From positions 1 to 64,000 of the forward strand of contig JADFUC010001018.1 in the NCBI GenBank assembly GCA_019722365.1: a stretch of DNA of 64,000 nucleotides, in the 5' to 3' direction. The notes beneath the pieces are model-generated. The model ran no database searches. It was given only the letters and a program-made list of their open reading frames with translations, and was not told the origin of the DNA. The DNA is from Lithospermum erythrorhizon (Eukaryota > Streptophyta > Magnoliopsida > Boraginales > Boraginaceae). The position numbers and the translations under genes were made by a program. Of the stretch, positions 24,165-36,673 are shown one piece after another; position 1 is the stretch's first letter; every line of letters begins with the position of its first letter.

Positions 24165-26412
24165 ATGCTTACTATGGCTCAATTGTCTCCATTGCTTCTG
24201 CTTCTATCAATCTCCAATCTATTCATATCAGGTATTCAATTGCAATCACCAAAAAGTTGCAATTCTTAATACTCTAACCGTATCAATATAAGTGATTGTT
24301 TAGACTAAAATTACTTTATTTATGATGCATGCAAATTTTCTCTTTTATACTTCGTTAATTAGACATAACCATTATTACATGTTACATGATAATTGAAACT
24401 TTATAGGACATTGATACATTGGTGTAACCGTGTAACGTAATGAAAAAGTATTATTTTTGTTCAGAATATTAAGTATTTTGATATAACATTTTTAGCCTGA
24501 AACAATTACTGATACCGGTAATGTTCTTGAATTATGATATACAGGAGTATACTCAGAATCTACATTCACATTGATCAACAACTGTGATTACACAGTATGG
24601 CCAGGAATATTATCCAACTCTGGAGTGTCTCCTTTGAACACAACTGGATTTGTTCTCCAAAAGGGTGAATCAAAATCAATCTCAGCACCAAATTCTTGGG
24701 GTGGTCGTTTATGGGGTAGGACCCATTGCACTCAAGACCCCACCGGAACATTATCGTGCCTCACCGGAGACTGTGGCTCCGGCAAACTCGAGTGCTCCGG
24801 TGGTGGCGCCATCCCTCCTGCCACCTTAGCTGAATTCACCCTTAACGGACACGACAACATGGACTTTTATGATGTTAGCTTAGTTGATGGGTACAATCTC
24901 CCAATGGTCGTTGTGCCTCAAGGTGGTTCAGGTCAGTAAGATGGGGCAGTCGCCTTTTCTAAATTTTTGAAATTTTTGCTATTGAAAATAGAATTCTATC
25001 GTTTCTTTTATTTAAAAGTTATAAGTTATGTTTTTGGTATCTTAAATTTTTATATTTTGCTTCTTATTAGTTATTTTGTCATCCTATATTCAGGTGACAA
25101 GTGTTCAACTATTGGTTGCTTTGTTGATTTGAACGAGGCATGTCCACCAGAGCTGAAAATGGTCAGCTCTGATGGCGAACGTGTCGCGTGCAAGAGCGCG
25201 TGTGAGGCGTTTGGGGAAGACGAGTACTGCTGCAGCGGGGCGTATGGGAAGCCGGAGACATGTAAGCCGTCGGAGTACTCGGAGCTGTTCAAAAAAGCTT
25301 GTCCGACTGCTTATAGTTATGCTTATGATGATGGGAGTAGTACTTTCACTTGTTCTGGTGGAGCTGGTTATTTGATCACTTTTTGTCCAACTCCAATTTT
25401 CAAGTAATGATATCACTAACCTTGTTTGGACTATGATATTAGTTAGTACTAATAATGTTTGATTTGGAGGGTGTTTTTGTATATTTTATGTGCCTTGAAT
25501 GTTATCTTTGAAGTGTTTAATTTGGTCGAAATCTGATATGATAATCTACAGCTTACTGCCTTTACTGGTTTGAATGATAATACTACTACCATCTCAATCT
25601 CAATACTAATCATGTTTGACTATGTAATTGAAAAATCAATTGTGTCCATTAAGTAATTGGAATTTTGGGTAGGGCTATTTATGTTTAAGCATGGCCTTGG
25701 CCGATCACTTTATGCTTCAAAAGCCCAATGACATGACATGAAATTGATCTACCAGACAATTAATTTTCTGTTAATTCGCTAATTTGGGTCATGTGGGAAT
25801 CACGATACTTTAGGTTAATTTTAGTCATTTTACACATAAGTTTTCCGGAAAGAGCAAAAGGGAGGAAGAATCACTTATATTTGAGTGCGTCCATCGATTA
25901 TTTATAAGCTTAAAAGCCGCTTCCCACACCACTAATGCTCCAAAATCGATCTCATTTCAGATTTCGCATAATTTCCTGTTAAGCCTCCATTAATTAGGTC
26001 ACTTGAGCATGTTGTTACATAAATTGCATTAACACTATTTATGACTAAACCACAACTAAATCCATATTAGCTGGGATTATATTAACAATTAACTCATTAT
26101 TGATGTGTTATTTCTTCCTCGATAAAGTTAACTTCTATAATTTTTTACCCTTTAATTGTGATTGTAATTCTCAATGGTTTATGCAAATAAAGAAACACCT
26201 GAGCCATTACAGTTTGTCTTTTGCATGAAAACAAATGCTGCTTAATTCTTACCCAGATCATTTTATTAACTATATATGCTTGTGATATTTTGTGCAGCAC
26301 AAAATACTATTCAAGCTACAGTGGTGTATCCGAAGCTTCCACATCCACAGTGGCCGGTGGCGTCGTGGTGGTGGTCGCAACCTGGTTGCTGTTGTCTTCT
26401 CACCTCATCTAA
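24165..26412 (+). CDS. Thaumatin-like protein (PR-5 family) with optional GPI-anchor tail
   Basis: Secreted or cell-surface PR-5 family protein; family roles include glucan binding and defence. Exons: 24165-24231 (signal peptide MLTMAQLSPLLLLLSISNLF), 24545-24931, 25094-25403, 26298-26412; spliced product about 292 aa. A second in-frame ATG lies at 24174. The mature domain begins near STFTLINNCDYTVWPG. I count the canonical 16 cysteines through TITFCP-equivalent LITFCPTP. The acidic-cleft REDDD residues are visible (GRLWGR, TLAEFT, DFYDVSLVDGYN, AYDDG). The last exon encodes SSYSGVSEASTSTVAGG then a hydrophobic end VVVVVATWLLLSSHLI, which looks like a GPI-attachment signal. If the third intron is not spliced, translation stops two codons past the GT donor (PTPIFK*, ending 25407), giving a soluble form. 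Family certain; substrate unknown. Confidence 0.95.
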
Positions 26413-27179
26413 ATGACTCAACTTCTACACTACAACATTGGATTAACTTAGTCAGTTAGTCTAATTCTAGAGTCCTAGAATTATGGATACAATATAGTGT
26501 CTAGAGTGAAAAACATCGAACAGTCAGAAATAAGCAGCATTCCATTAATATTGAAGATTGGTGCGAACGGTTGTTTATTCATTGATCGTTTATTATTCAA
26601 TGCATCATCTGATTGGGAAAAAAATAGTCAGGAGTATATGTTTCAATTTTTGTATCTTGCCTCAACAGTTATAAAAGTTCTTTCTATAAAGCTTAAGATC
26701 TGATGTTCATCGCTTATAAATATGCACAAGTTATTGTAACATAAACGATTCATCTTTTCTACAAAATATGAATCATCTTCATGCTTCATAGTTCATGTCA
26801 AATATGTAAGATATATAAAGTGAAGTGTCAATTTGATCCTAGTAAATGTGTCCTCGAAGGCGATTTTATCTAAGTTAAGAATAATGCTTTCACATCAGCC
26901 CCCATAAGATAAGCTAATTTATGTTGTAATCTAGTGTCCAAATGGACGAAATTGTTAACTATTCACATGATGCATTTAGATAGAAATATTTACTATATAA
27001 CTTTCAATTTCTTAATGTCTTACTTTTACTAATTAAATTACTTAATTACATATAATCATCCATATAACTACGACATAAAAATTATAAATAAAAAAAATCA
27101 CTGAAAAAGAATATCTATCCCATTTGTACTCTCCACATATGCCTAATGTTTGTATAATTATCATGAATGTCACAGAACG

Positions 27180-27640
27180 AGTAATCTCATATCCGCCGGT
27201 ACTCGCCTCTAAAAATACTTGACTCGAAACTCGCATGAAGGTTAATTGAACCGGACTCGAGTACCATCTATGACTTGATACCCAAAAACCGACTAATTAC
27301 ACGACTCGATAATATACCTACTTGACCGGTAGGGATGGATACAAATCGAATATTTTTTCGAATATTCAAGTTCAAATTTGAATACGAATGTCTTATAATT
27401 AGATTAGAAATGTTTCGAATATGCTCATCTAGAATTCGAACCGAATATTTTAGAATTCGAACCGAATATTCCATTCGAATATTTGAATATATATTTTATT
27501 AATTTATAGGAAAATATATATATTGGGACCAATTTCGAAATTTCGAATATAAAATATAACGAATATCGAATCAATTCGAATTCAATTTAGTATTCAACTG
27601 AATACTATCAGAAAATTTAAATTCACGATATTCAATTCGA
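27180..27640. repeat. TTCGAAT-type degenerate repeat array
   Basis: Words such as gaatattcgaat, attcgaaccgaatatt (about 27432 and 27453) and tcgaatcaattcgaattc recur many times over 460 bp, with strong local dyad symmetry. No ORF of note. Origin unknown, possibly a degenerate non-autonomous element. Confidence 0.6.
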
Positions 27641-27732
27641 CTCGATCTGACTCTGCTTCCGTATCCACCCCTTCCGACCAACCCTACCCGCCGAACCTCG
27701 ACTAATAACATCCATAGCCATTACCAACATCT

Positions 27733-27741
27733 AAACCCTAA
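27733..27741 (+). promoter_or_regulatory. Telo-box (AAACCCTAA) in helicase promoter
   Basis: AAACCCTAA lies 50 bp before the start codon. Telo-boxes near transcription starts are known from plant genes for ribosomal proteins and ribosome biogenesis, which fits a DRS1-type helicase. The match is exact; the functional role is inferred. Confidence 0.6.
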
Positions 27742-27790
27742 ACCAACTTAAAACCCTCCCCCCTCCCTCCCTGAATCTCTCATCCCCACA

Positions 27791-30700
27791 ATGTCAACCT
27801 CCTTCCAATTCGAGCCCCCTAGTGATGAAGAAATCGATAACCAATTCAATGAAAGTGATGAAGAATCCTCAGATTCAGAGCAAGAAAATTCAAACCCAAA
27901 ACCCAAAAACCAAATCAAGAAAAAGACACAATCACCATGGGATTTTTCAGCATACTCTGAATCAGTTGCAGATGAACATTTAAGAAGAAGTACAACTTCA
28001 ATTGATCATAAAATATTTAAAGCAAGAAAAGAACTTACTGCCCACATTAATGAAATTGAGGATGAAGATGATGGGGCTGATTTTGATGCTCAAGTTCCTC
28101 GCCAAGTATGTTAAAGATTCACTTTTTATTACTCCCTTCGTCTCTAAAAGATTGTCACCTTTTGATTTTAATGAGTTGACGTTTTTTTAATTTTGAACTC
28201 AAATAACATTTAATGTGTTATATATTTTTATCATAACTTTTGAATAATTGCAAAAAGTAAAAATCTGCATAATTGATGCAATCTTTATTATATTTTGTAT
28301 CAGTGTATTTTGTGTTTTTAGTACAAATTATCAGAAATTGCAAAAAAAAAAAAGGTCTGTTTATATGCAATAGTTATTGTATATGGAAAAAGATTAGTGT
28401 ATTTTGCTATTTGTTTTGTCTGTTTTTTGTAAAAAAAATTAGCAGCTTTTATTGTCAAGTATGTGAAGATGCAATTTTTATTCTATACATAAAATTAGAT
28501 ATTTGTGTGTTTTGCTTCTTTTTTTTCGAGTTTTTACCACAAATTGTTAAAATTTCGAAAGAAATTAGCAGGTTTTGTTGTGAAGTATGTAAATATTAAA
28601 TCTTTATTCTATATAGAGAAAGATTAGTGTATTTTGCTATTTGTTTTTGAGTTTTTAGCTCAAATTATTGCATATTGTGTTTCTTGTTGGAAATTTTCAA
28701 GATTAGTACCTTTTTATTTTTTGTATGTGGAGTTTTTAGCATAAAATTATCGAAACTTGCAAAAACATTAGCCCCTTTTCTTGTCAAGTATGTAAAGATG
28801 CAACCTTTATTATATTTCATGATTAGCACCTGTTGTAATGTGTTATTGCAATTTGCAAAAAAATGATTTTACTATTAATTTGATAACCTTGATTCAAATC
28901 AAAGTTATGTGTGTTGATTAAGGCAGTGAAGTTTGTTAATTTTTACAATTGAAAATCAAACTGGACAAAATCTTTGTGATGGTGCAGTATTAAACTTGGA
29001 ATTCAGTTCTATAAATGTTGTTCTTGTGACTGTAGGAGGAGTATAAACCAGAAGACGAGGATGATGATGTTAGCGAGGTGGTAAATGAGAAGAAACCCTT
29101 TTATTCTAAGGTCGAGGGAGTATCATACCAAGCAACTTCGTTTATGGAACTTCACCTATCAAGGCCTTTGCTTCGAGTCTGTGAGGAGTTGGGCTATGCT
29201 AAGCCTACCCCAATTCAGGTTGATATTTGTTATGTCCCACCTTTGGTTTCATTGTTAACTTATTATTAGCTGCATTTTGAATTTATCCGTTCATTTTACT
29301 GTGACATACATTTGCAGGCTGCTTGTATACCTTTGGCCTTAAATGGCCGAGACATTTGTGGAAGTGCTATCACGGGTTCCGGGAAGGTATGCTCAACATT
29401 AATATCGTATTCGATTAGTAATCGGGTTTTGACAACTTTAGTTTCTAGGAGGGTTGAATTAAAGTTGTTTAACATAGAAGAGGGCAGTGGTTGTGTACTC
29501 GAAGATGCTTATTGTCATAGATACTTGAAAAACATCTTAAACTTGATGGAATGATACCTGTTTTTATGCAGACAGCTGCCTATGCCTTGCCAACACTGGA
29601 AAGACTACTGTATCGTCCCAAAAATAGACCTGCTATTCGAGTTCTAATACTTACCCCAACAAGAGAGTTGGCTGTCCAGTAAGTGTTGTTACTTTCTCTT
29701 AGCTAAACCTGCATTCTGCAGATTCACTTTTTATTAAGTTTACAAATTGATACTCAATCTGCATACCTCTTAAAAGGAGTAGGATTAGGCTCAGTATAGT
29801 CTTTCAAAAACTCAAATTCAACTACTCTAATATTTGAAGGTATTAATCAATTAATTTTAAATTATTTTTTTGCCAGTTTCATATTCATCATGGTCCATTT
29901 GGTTCTTTAGTTAGGCTCAACCTCTCAGACTACGTAATACTTCGTATTTGATTAACAATCCTGATTAGAGGTGCTAAAAAGGCTAGGCCATTTGTAAGTT
30001 TGTGAATCAAAGATAATATAACAACCCGAAAATATTCAGTTCTTTCTCATTTTCTTAAATCAATTTGTACGTTTTACCGATTGATTGTCAAAGTCTCAAA
30101 CAACATAACTCTTATAAGAAGTCGAAGCTAAAGTAGGTTATATAGATAGTCTTTCACGGACTCCTATTCAACTACTAATATTTTGGGAAGTTGCTCGAAT
30201 TTTTTATAAAAAGTTAAGTCATTGTGTCAGTCATTTGCATCAACCTGTCAGCCTATGTAATATTTAATTGACTACCCTTATTATAGATGGTGAAAAGGCT
30301 AGACCATTTATAAGTTTGTAGATCAAAGATGTTAAGCAACTGAAAATAATTCAGATCCACATCAGTTTTTGCAGTGTTAAACTCGTCCTTTGCAATTGAA
30401 AAAGTACATCACTTTGCAGGAAAACATTTTTGGTTTTATTCTTTAATATCCTATCATTGGTATGAGAAACTTCTTCTTACAACACTCATGTTTCGTATTT
30501 CTTATACAGTACTAATTTTATGCTTACGAATCCCAATCTAACTTAAATTAAGCAATAAGGATTCAAATTCTTCTTTGTTTAATATCGTATCATATGATTG
30601 ACATTGTTGGTAGATTCTTCTTCTCATGGTGTCAATCCTTTTATGCTGTGATGTAATTTGGTGCTCTAACTTCTGTTTTCAACTTCTTATATCAACTTCA

Positions 30701-33700
30701 AACGGTGATTCTTGTTCTTACTATTCGTTGGATAAAATTTAAATTTACCAGGGTTCACAGTATGATAGAAAAGTTTGCCCAATTCATGCATGACATCAGA
30801 TGTTGCCTTGTAGTTGGTGGGCTTTCAACTAAGGTTTGTTTTTACATCCCTTGTGTTTTTGTTAATTACTGCTTTGGCAGTATCGTTGGATTATCTCTTT
30901 ATTACCTTATTGCTGATTCTTATCTTTGTCTTAATATCAACTAAGGTGCAAGAGTCGGCTTTGAGATCATTGCCGGATATTGTTGTTGCAACTCCAGGAC
31001 GAATGATTGATCATCTTCGAAATTCTATGTCAGTAGACTTGGACGATCTTTCTGTTCTAATCCTTGACGAGGCAGATCGTCTGCTTGAGCTTGGATTTAG
31101 TGCTGAAATTCGTGAGCTGGTATTTTTCGTTTTTGTGTTGGTCTTTTTCTGAGTTAATTGTTTCAAAGTTGTACTTCGTCGTTATTGTTACAAATTTGGG
31201 TCAAGTTGATATTGAATCCTTTTTAAACAACGCATGGATTTTCTCCCTCTATCGGCTTAATGGTACTGAAGTGGGCATAGCCTTAAGGTTTGTGTAACAT
31301 CAGTGACATGGCTTAAGAGGGATCTCTTAAGAGAACTGATTGCTTGCTTCTCAATCCTTCCCATTTTCCATTTGGATTATCCAGCTATCTCTTTAATTAT
31401 GTTCTTAATTGAGTGTCCAATGAGCTACTCGTGCTGTGTTCAGGTTAGGTTGTGTCCGAAGCGGAGGCAGACTATGTTATTTTCGGCAACAATGACTGAA
31501 CAAGTCGATGACCTTATCAAATTATCCCTTAACAAGCCTGTCCGACTTTCAGCTGACCCGTCTACAAAACGTCCTGCAACACTGACCGAAGAGTAAGCCT
31601 TGAGAAGTTGGAACTGTTTATCTGATTATTTTTTTAAGCTGTCAGCCTATAGGTTCATGGTGGATTTTTTTCCTATTTTTCCATGACCTGACAGAATTAT
31701 TGTAAACCAAGATGTCTTTGCATGCGATCCAGTTTCACTCATTCGGTCATTCTCCTGAAACATTATGATATTTTTTGTACAGGGTGGTTAGGATCCGGCG
31801 GATGCGAGAAGGAAACGATGAAGCAGTTCTCCTTGCTCTGTGCACAAAAACATTCACATCCAAAGTGATCATTTTTAGGTATGGAACAGCTTAACTGAAC
31901 TATTCTGGTGCAGTATACCTGATCCTTGACTATGTTATAATGAGTTATTGAACAAAACCTTTGCTCATCCAAGTGTATCCTTTTTTAGTACTACAATTTA
32001 CATGTTCATCATGTTTGGCTTTTTCTTATAACCTAAGATTTGTGATTATATGTAGTTTCTAGTAGTCCGTGTATTAGAAGCTAATCTTTTATGATTTATG
32101 TTCTTATTTTACTTACTTGAAATGGAATTGATAAGCTACAAAATCAATGTGGTGGTTGTGTTCTTTGATATTATTTCTGGAGCTAGATAAAAACACTATG
32201 ATTAAGTTAAAAGAAGAAGACATTTTTCTGTTGGAAGTATCATTCAGTTTCAGTGGTTATTTTTGTTTGGAAATGATACTTCAATTGATCAAACAATAAC
32301 CAATTCTTGTGCAGGTTTAAAGATGTTTATATGCAACAAAATACAGTTTTTATAGATCTTATTTATCTAGTCTCTGTTCTGTAACTATCCTATCATTTTG
32401 GTTTTTATGTTTCGATTAATTATCCTTTTTCCCAATGGGCAGTGGAATGAAACAAGAAGCACATAGGTTAAAGATTTTATTTGGGTTGGCTGGACTAAAA
32501 GCTGCTGAACTTCATGGAAATCTCACTCAGGCTCAACGTCTTGACGTAAGTTGTTTATACCCTTGCTTGTAATAAATAGAGCATAAGCTTGGCTACTGTT
32601 TTTGCGTCTCGCTTACTCTTGGCTGTATATGTAGGCATTGGAGATTTTCAGGAAGCAACAAGTGGATTTTCTAATCGCAACCGATGTTGCTGCTCGTGTA
32701 AGATGTTCTTCTACTGAATAATAGACTAATCTTCTTGTTATTTTCTTATGTTATATCTCAACATTTTATTTATTGGTATTTCTTTAGGGACTTGACATTA
32801 TCGGTGTTAAAACAGTCATAAACTTTGCATGCCCTCGTGATCTTACCAGGTAACTCCTGAATCGGTTGTTTGATCTTCTCACATCCTTTTGCTCTCCCAA
32901 TCCATGCAGCAAGTCACTATTCTTTTTGTTCATGATTATTGGAGCTTCTGTCTTTGTTTTGATAGACAAGACTTCAGATATATATTGGCTTACAATTCAT
33001 TCTTTTGTACTTCCAGTTATGTTCATCGTGTTGGTCGAACAGCTAGAGCTGGTAGAGAAGGATATGCTGTAACATTTGTGACCGACAATGATAGGTCTCT
33101 ACTAAAAGCTATTGTAAGGATCTTAATCCTCGTCTTACTTTGTTACTTATGGATAATGAGGTATCATTGTATGTACATCATTCACATTTCACCTTTTGGT
33201 ACTCCAGAAAATCCAATTTGAAGTTTAAATTTGCATGTATGTTGTATTTTACAAGGAATAGAAATTTATGAAGTACATATTCATATTTGGAATTAGTATA
33301 TCTTTGGTATGGTTCTTTAAATAACTTGAAACAAAATCAGGCTTCCCAATTATTTATTTTATTACAATTGCAGATTTCACCCATTTGATTCGAGTACATA
33401 ATAGTTGAGCAGGATTTCATTGACATCTTCATATTTCATCTCAGGTCAAAAGGGCTGGTTCTAGGCTCAAGAGTCGAATAGTTGCAGAGCAATCAATCGT
33501 TAAATGGTGTAAAAATATTGAGCAGATGGAGCCTCAAGTTTCAGCAGTTCTTCGGGAGGAGAGGTTTCTATAATACCCCTCAGCTATTCCGTTTATACTT
33601 GTTTTTGAACTTGAATTTTTATGCTTACAACTTCCCATGTAATCTTGTCTTTGCAGGGAAGAGATGGCACTAAGAAAAGCTGAAATGGAAATGGCTAAGG

Positions 33701-35803
33701 TTTTATATTGATTTTCTCTTGAAATTCTTTGCATGGTTTAGTCTACCTGGTTAACTAGATTCTAACCATTTTACATCGTACTGATCTATACATTGCCTTC
33801 AGATCTCGGTATCACATCTAGATGTCTGATTTTCCTTTCCCAAAAACTTACCGTCTGCCATGTGGTGTGCTTACCTACATGCACTGAGGGAATAACTTCA
33901 GTCTTCTTTTACAGGCAGAAAATTTGATTGCGCATAAGGATGAGATCTATTCACGTCCTAAGCGAACTTGGTTTATCACAGAAACAGAGAAAAAACGAAT
34001 TGTCAAGGAAGCAAAGGTATTTATTATTTTGCTATATCCAGTGAATTTGACATTTTTAATACATAGGCTAGGCATATTTAGTTAAGCTTGAGCATGTCAA
34101 ACTAAAAAATAGATGGTGAACATTGGATGCATTCATGAATTTTGTTAATGACTGTAACAGCCTGACAATCATTTGTATTATGGAACCCATTAAAGCTGAA
34201 GCACAGAAACATACTTGGGTGTCTTGTAAAAGTTAGATAAAAGTGCTTCGAGTAACTTGAAGTAATTTTTGGAGACGATCTAATGGTAAATTTCAATTTA
34301 TATAACTATATACATGAACAACAAAAGTTAGAACTTTATGAACTTGGTCCATGTTAGCTGATGATTGTAATAAATAAATGTGTACTCTTACAAGTGGAAA
34401 CTGGCTATTATTTAGATACCCAAGAGCCTTGCTTCTACTAGTTTAATTTTTTTACCCAAGCAGCAGCACACTAGGAAACTGTTGACAGTACAGAAATAGT
34501 CCTACATGCAGTAGTCTTTTAGCATCTGCTTTTAGTATTAGAGTGATTAGTGTTACTTTTCCCCATATTGAGCAACATTCTGATATAATGTTACAATTAC
34601 TGTGTAGGATTCGACTGAGACACATAAGGGAAATGGGAAAGAAATCATCAGTGCTCAACAAGCAGAAGATCTTAAGATGAAGAAAAAGAGAGAGAAGGAG
34701 CGTGAGGTGCTTGCCATCTGATGTTCATAGATGATTATTTATGAATTGAAGTGGAACTTCTTCGTTAACTCCTTACTTCTTTTGTTCTTGGTAGAAAAAT
34801 ATGCCCAGGAAGAAGAGGAGAAAATTAGAAGCTGCCAGAGAGATGTTGGAGGAGGAGAACGACATTGAAGGAGTAAGTACTCCATTTTTTCAATATAAGT
34901 GTTGCATGAGGATACACATTCGAGTTTCAGACTGTCTTTTGATTCTTTATTATAAATAACTAAGAGTGACTTAAACGAGTCTGGTAAGAGATTCGTCGAC
35001 ATATCTGACATTTAAACGTGAAGAAGTCAGCAGCCTCGACTTCATTGAGCTGCTATAAGCTTGTAATATGTTTGATGGTACTTGGTAGTCTGTGTAGCAG
35101 AACCTTGTAGTAATGTATATGTGGGTTTTCAGGATAATCAGAACAATAAGAAAGAGAAATCTGGGATTTCACTTGTTGATTTGGCTAGGCGTCGGGCAAA
35201 AGCAGTGAAGGCCATAAACAAGGCCGCTGATGCTGGGAAAGTTGTTAAGAAGCCAGTAAAGAAGTCTAAAGACTCTAAACGTGCTTCACAAACAAATCAA
35301 TCAAGAACAGAGGAAATGCAGGAACTGTTTCAAAGTGATATGAGTGAAAAGAAACAGAAAAAACTACTTCGTGTAGGGAAGAAATCATCTTTCAAAAGTA
35401 AATCAAGGTATTACCTGTTACCATTCAGCAGTTCCTCATCCAAATTTACTTCCTTGCAATGTTTGATAATGTACTGTTATTGAATTATTGAATTTGTTAA
35501 GCAGCAAGCGTGCAACCAAAAGAAAGCCTGTGTTGATTTTGAGATATTTAATAATTGATCTATGTGGCTTGAATATGCTTTGGTTGTAGTGCAAGTTTTC
35601 ACATAATAAATTCACTTTCTGATATTTTGCATATTACTCCCTCGTTTTTTTCACTGAACGTGCCCCTTTTTATATTTTAGGGTGTTCAGGAATTATGAGT
35701 TCATTGATAAATTGTTTGCCTTAGTCAACGTGGCTCTAATGATCAGCGATTCAATCTTGTAATTCATCTATGCTTATTTTCATGCAGGTACAAGCGAAGG
35801 TAG
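27791..35803 (+). CDS. RH28: DEAD-box ATP-dependent RNA helicase, RH28 / yeast Drs1 type
   Basis: Nucleolar SF2 RNA helicase; Drs1-type enzymes act in 60S pre-ribosome maturation. Nineteen exons with GT..AG introns and consistent phase: 27791-28105, 29036-29218, 29318-29386, 29572-29678, 30752-30833, 30946-31119, 31444-31592, 31783-31878, 32443-32545, 32635-32697, 32788-32849, 33017-33113, 33445-33563, 33657-33699, 33915-34016, 34608-34706, 34795-34872, 35133-35407, 35788-35803; about 743 aa. Acidic N-terminus; Q motif [22 protein letters not shown] (~residues 142-166); motif [11 protein letters not shown] (~188); PTRELAVQ (~220); TPGR (~268); DEAD (~293-296); SAT (~324); VIIFSG; ATDVAARGLD (~441-450); [11 protein letters not shown] (~472). 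A basic C-terminal tail ([28 protein letters not shown]) follows. All catalytic motifs are intact. Length is close to Arabidopsis RH28. Confidence 0.95.
28270..28870. repeat. Imperfect tandem repeats in helicase intron 1 that include donor-like sites
   Basis: Intron 1 (28106-29035) contains repeated blocks with aagtatgtnaanat..aatctttattnta followed by tgtgtattttgctatttgttttt and gagtttttannncaaat. Copies start at about 28455, 28582 and 28784. Each begins with (c/g)aagtatgt, the same word as the true exon 1 donor at 28102-28110 (ccaagtatgt). Confidence 0.7.
29797..30375. repeat. ~350-bp tandem duplication in helicase intron 4
   Basis: Intron 4 (29679-30751) has two diverged copies: tagtctttcaaaaactc at 29797 and tagtctttcacggactc at 30147, followed in both by attcaactact..taatattt, aaggctag(g/a)ccattt(g/a)taagttt, and tcaaagat. 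Period 350 bp. Confidence 0.8.
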
Positions 35804-36673
35804 TGGCAACACAGATGGGCGATGAAGGATGCTCGTCACCTGACATTTTCCGATAAAGTTGGGTCCTTCAAGGATATAATTCCATTGTTGGTGCTCCCTA
35901 AGTTTTGTAACATCCACAGTTATGTCGAAATTATAATATATGACTTAGTCATTGTGCATGTTGGTTCTGGATAGTATATATAATACTTGCATGCTCGAAC
36001 ATTACTCAAGATTAATATAAATGTTACTCATTCTAGCATTACTCTCATTCAATAATGCAATAATCAATACAACATTACTCATAGGGATTTATGCACCGTT
36101 CGTAAATTTTTCTTATAGGGATATATTGATAACAATGAGACTGTTTACGAAAAGTTCCAACATGAAATGAGACGACTATCTATTAATTTTAAAATTACAA
36201 TGACACTTCATTTCTTCAATATTATAAATCTAGAATCAAGTATCATTATTAACAAATGAGGTGGTAAAATCATTACCCCGACGATTTCAATAAGTCTCGC
36301 GACTATCACTTTTATGAAACAAGAACAGCATTCAGGCATATAAAAGAAAATCAACCATCTAACTTTCATTACATATAAGAATGAGATGAGGTCCACATCT
36401 AGCATGCCTTCCATGGTACAAAGGCATGCCATGAAATGTATAACCTTAAGATAAACTAAACCATGTTATGGAAAAAAGAAAACCTGTTCTTTCTTTGAGC
36501 AAGTAATCTCAAATGTATTGTTACATCCATATAATTTCCATCATTATTCGGTCAATATACTTTTTCTCTTAGTGAAGCTATCATAATGTATAATTTGGGG
36601 CCACCTACTGCAATAGTCCTCATGTTCCTTAGTCCTAACCTGATGATGGAGTCGACGGATGTGTGTATCAGCT
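35804..36673. other. Convergent intergenic region, both 3' UTRs
   Basis: Holds the 3' UTRs of the helicase (plus) and the TFIIS-domain gene (minus), which converge. No ORF of interest. No strong terminator-like structure is seen; plant polyadenylation signals are too weak to call by eye. Confidence 0.5.

Larger units (their letters stand above)
26413..27790. other. Intergenic spacer upstream of the DEAD-box helicase
   Basis: No gene recognised. The region 27180-27640 is a TTCGAAT/TCGA-rich degenerate array. The last 80 bp is a C-rich leader (cccccctccctccc) preceding the helicase ATG. Confidence 0.5.
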
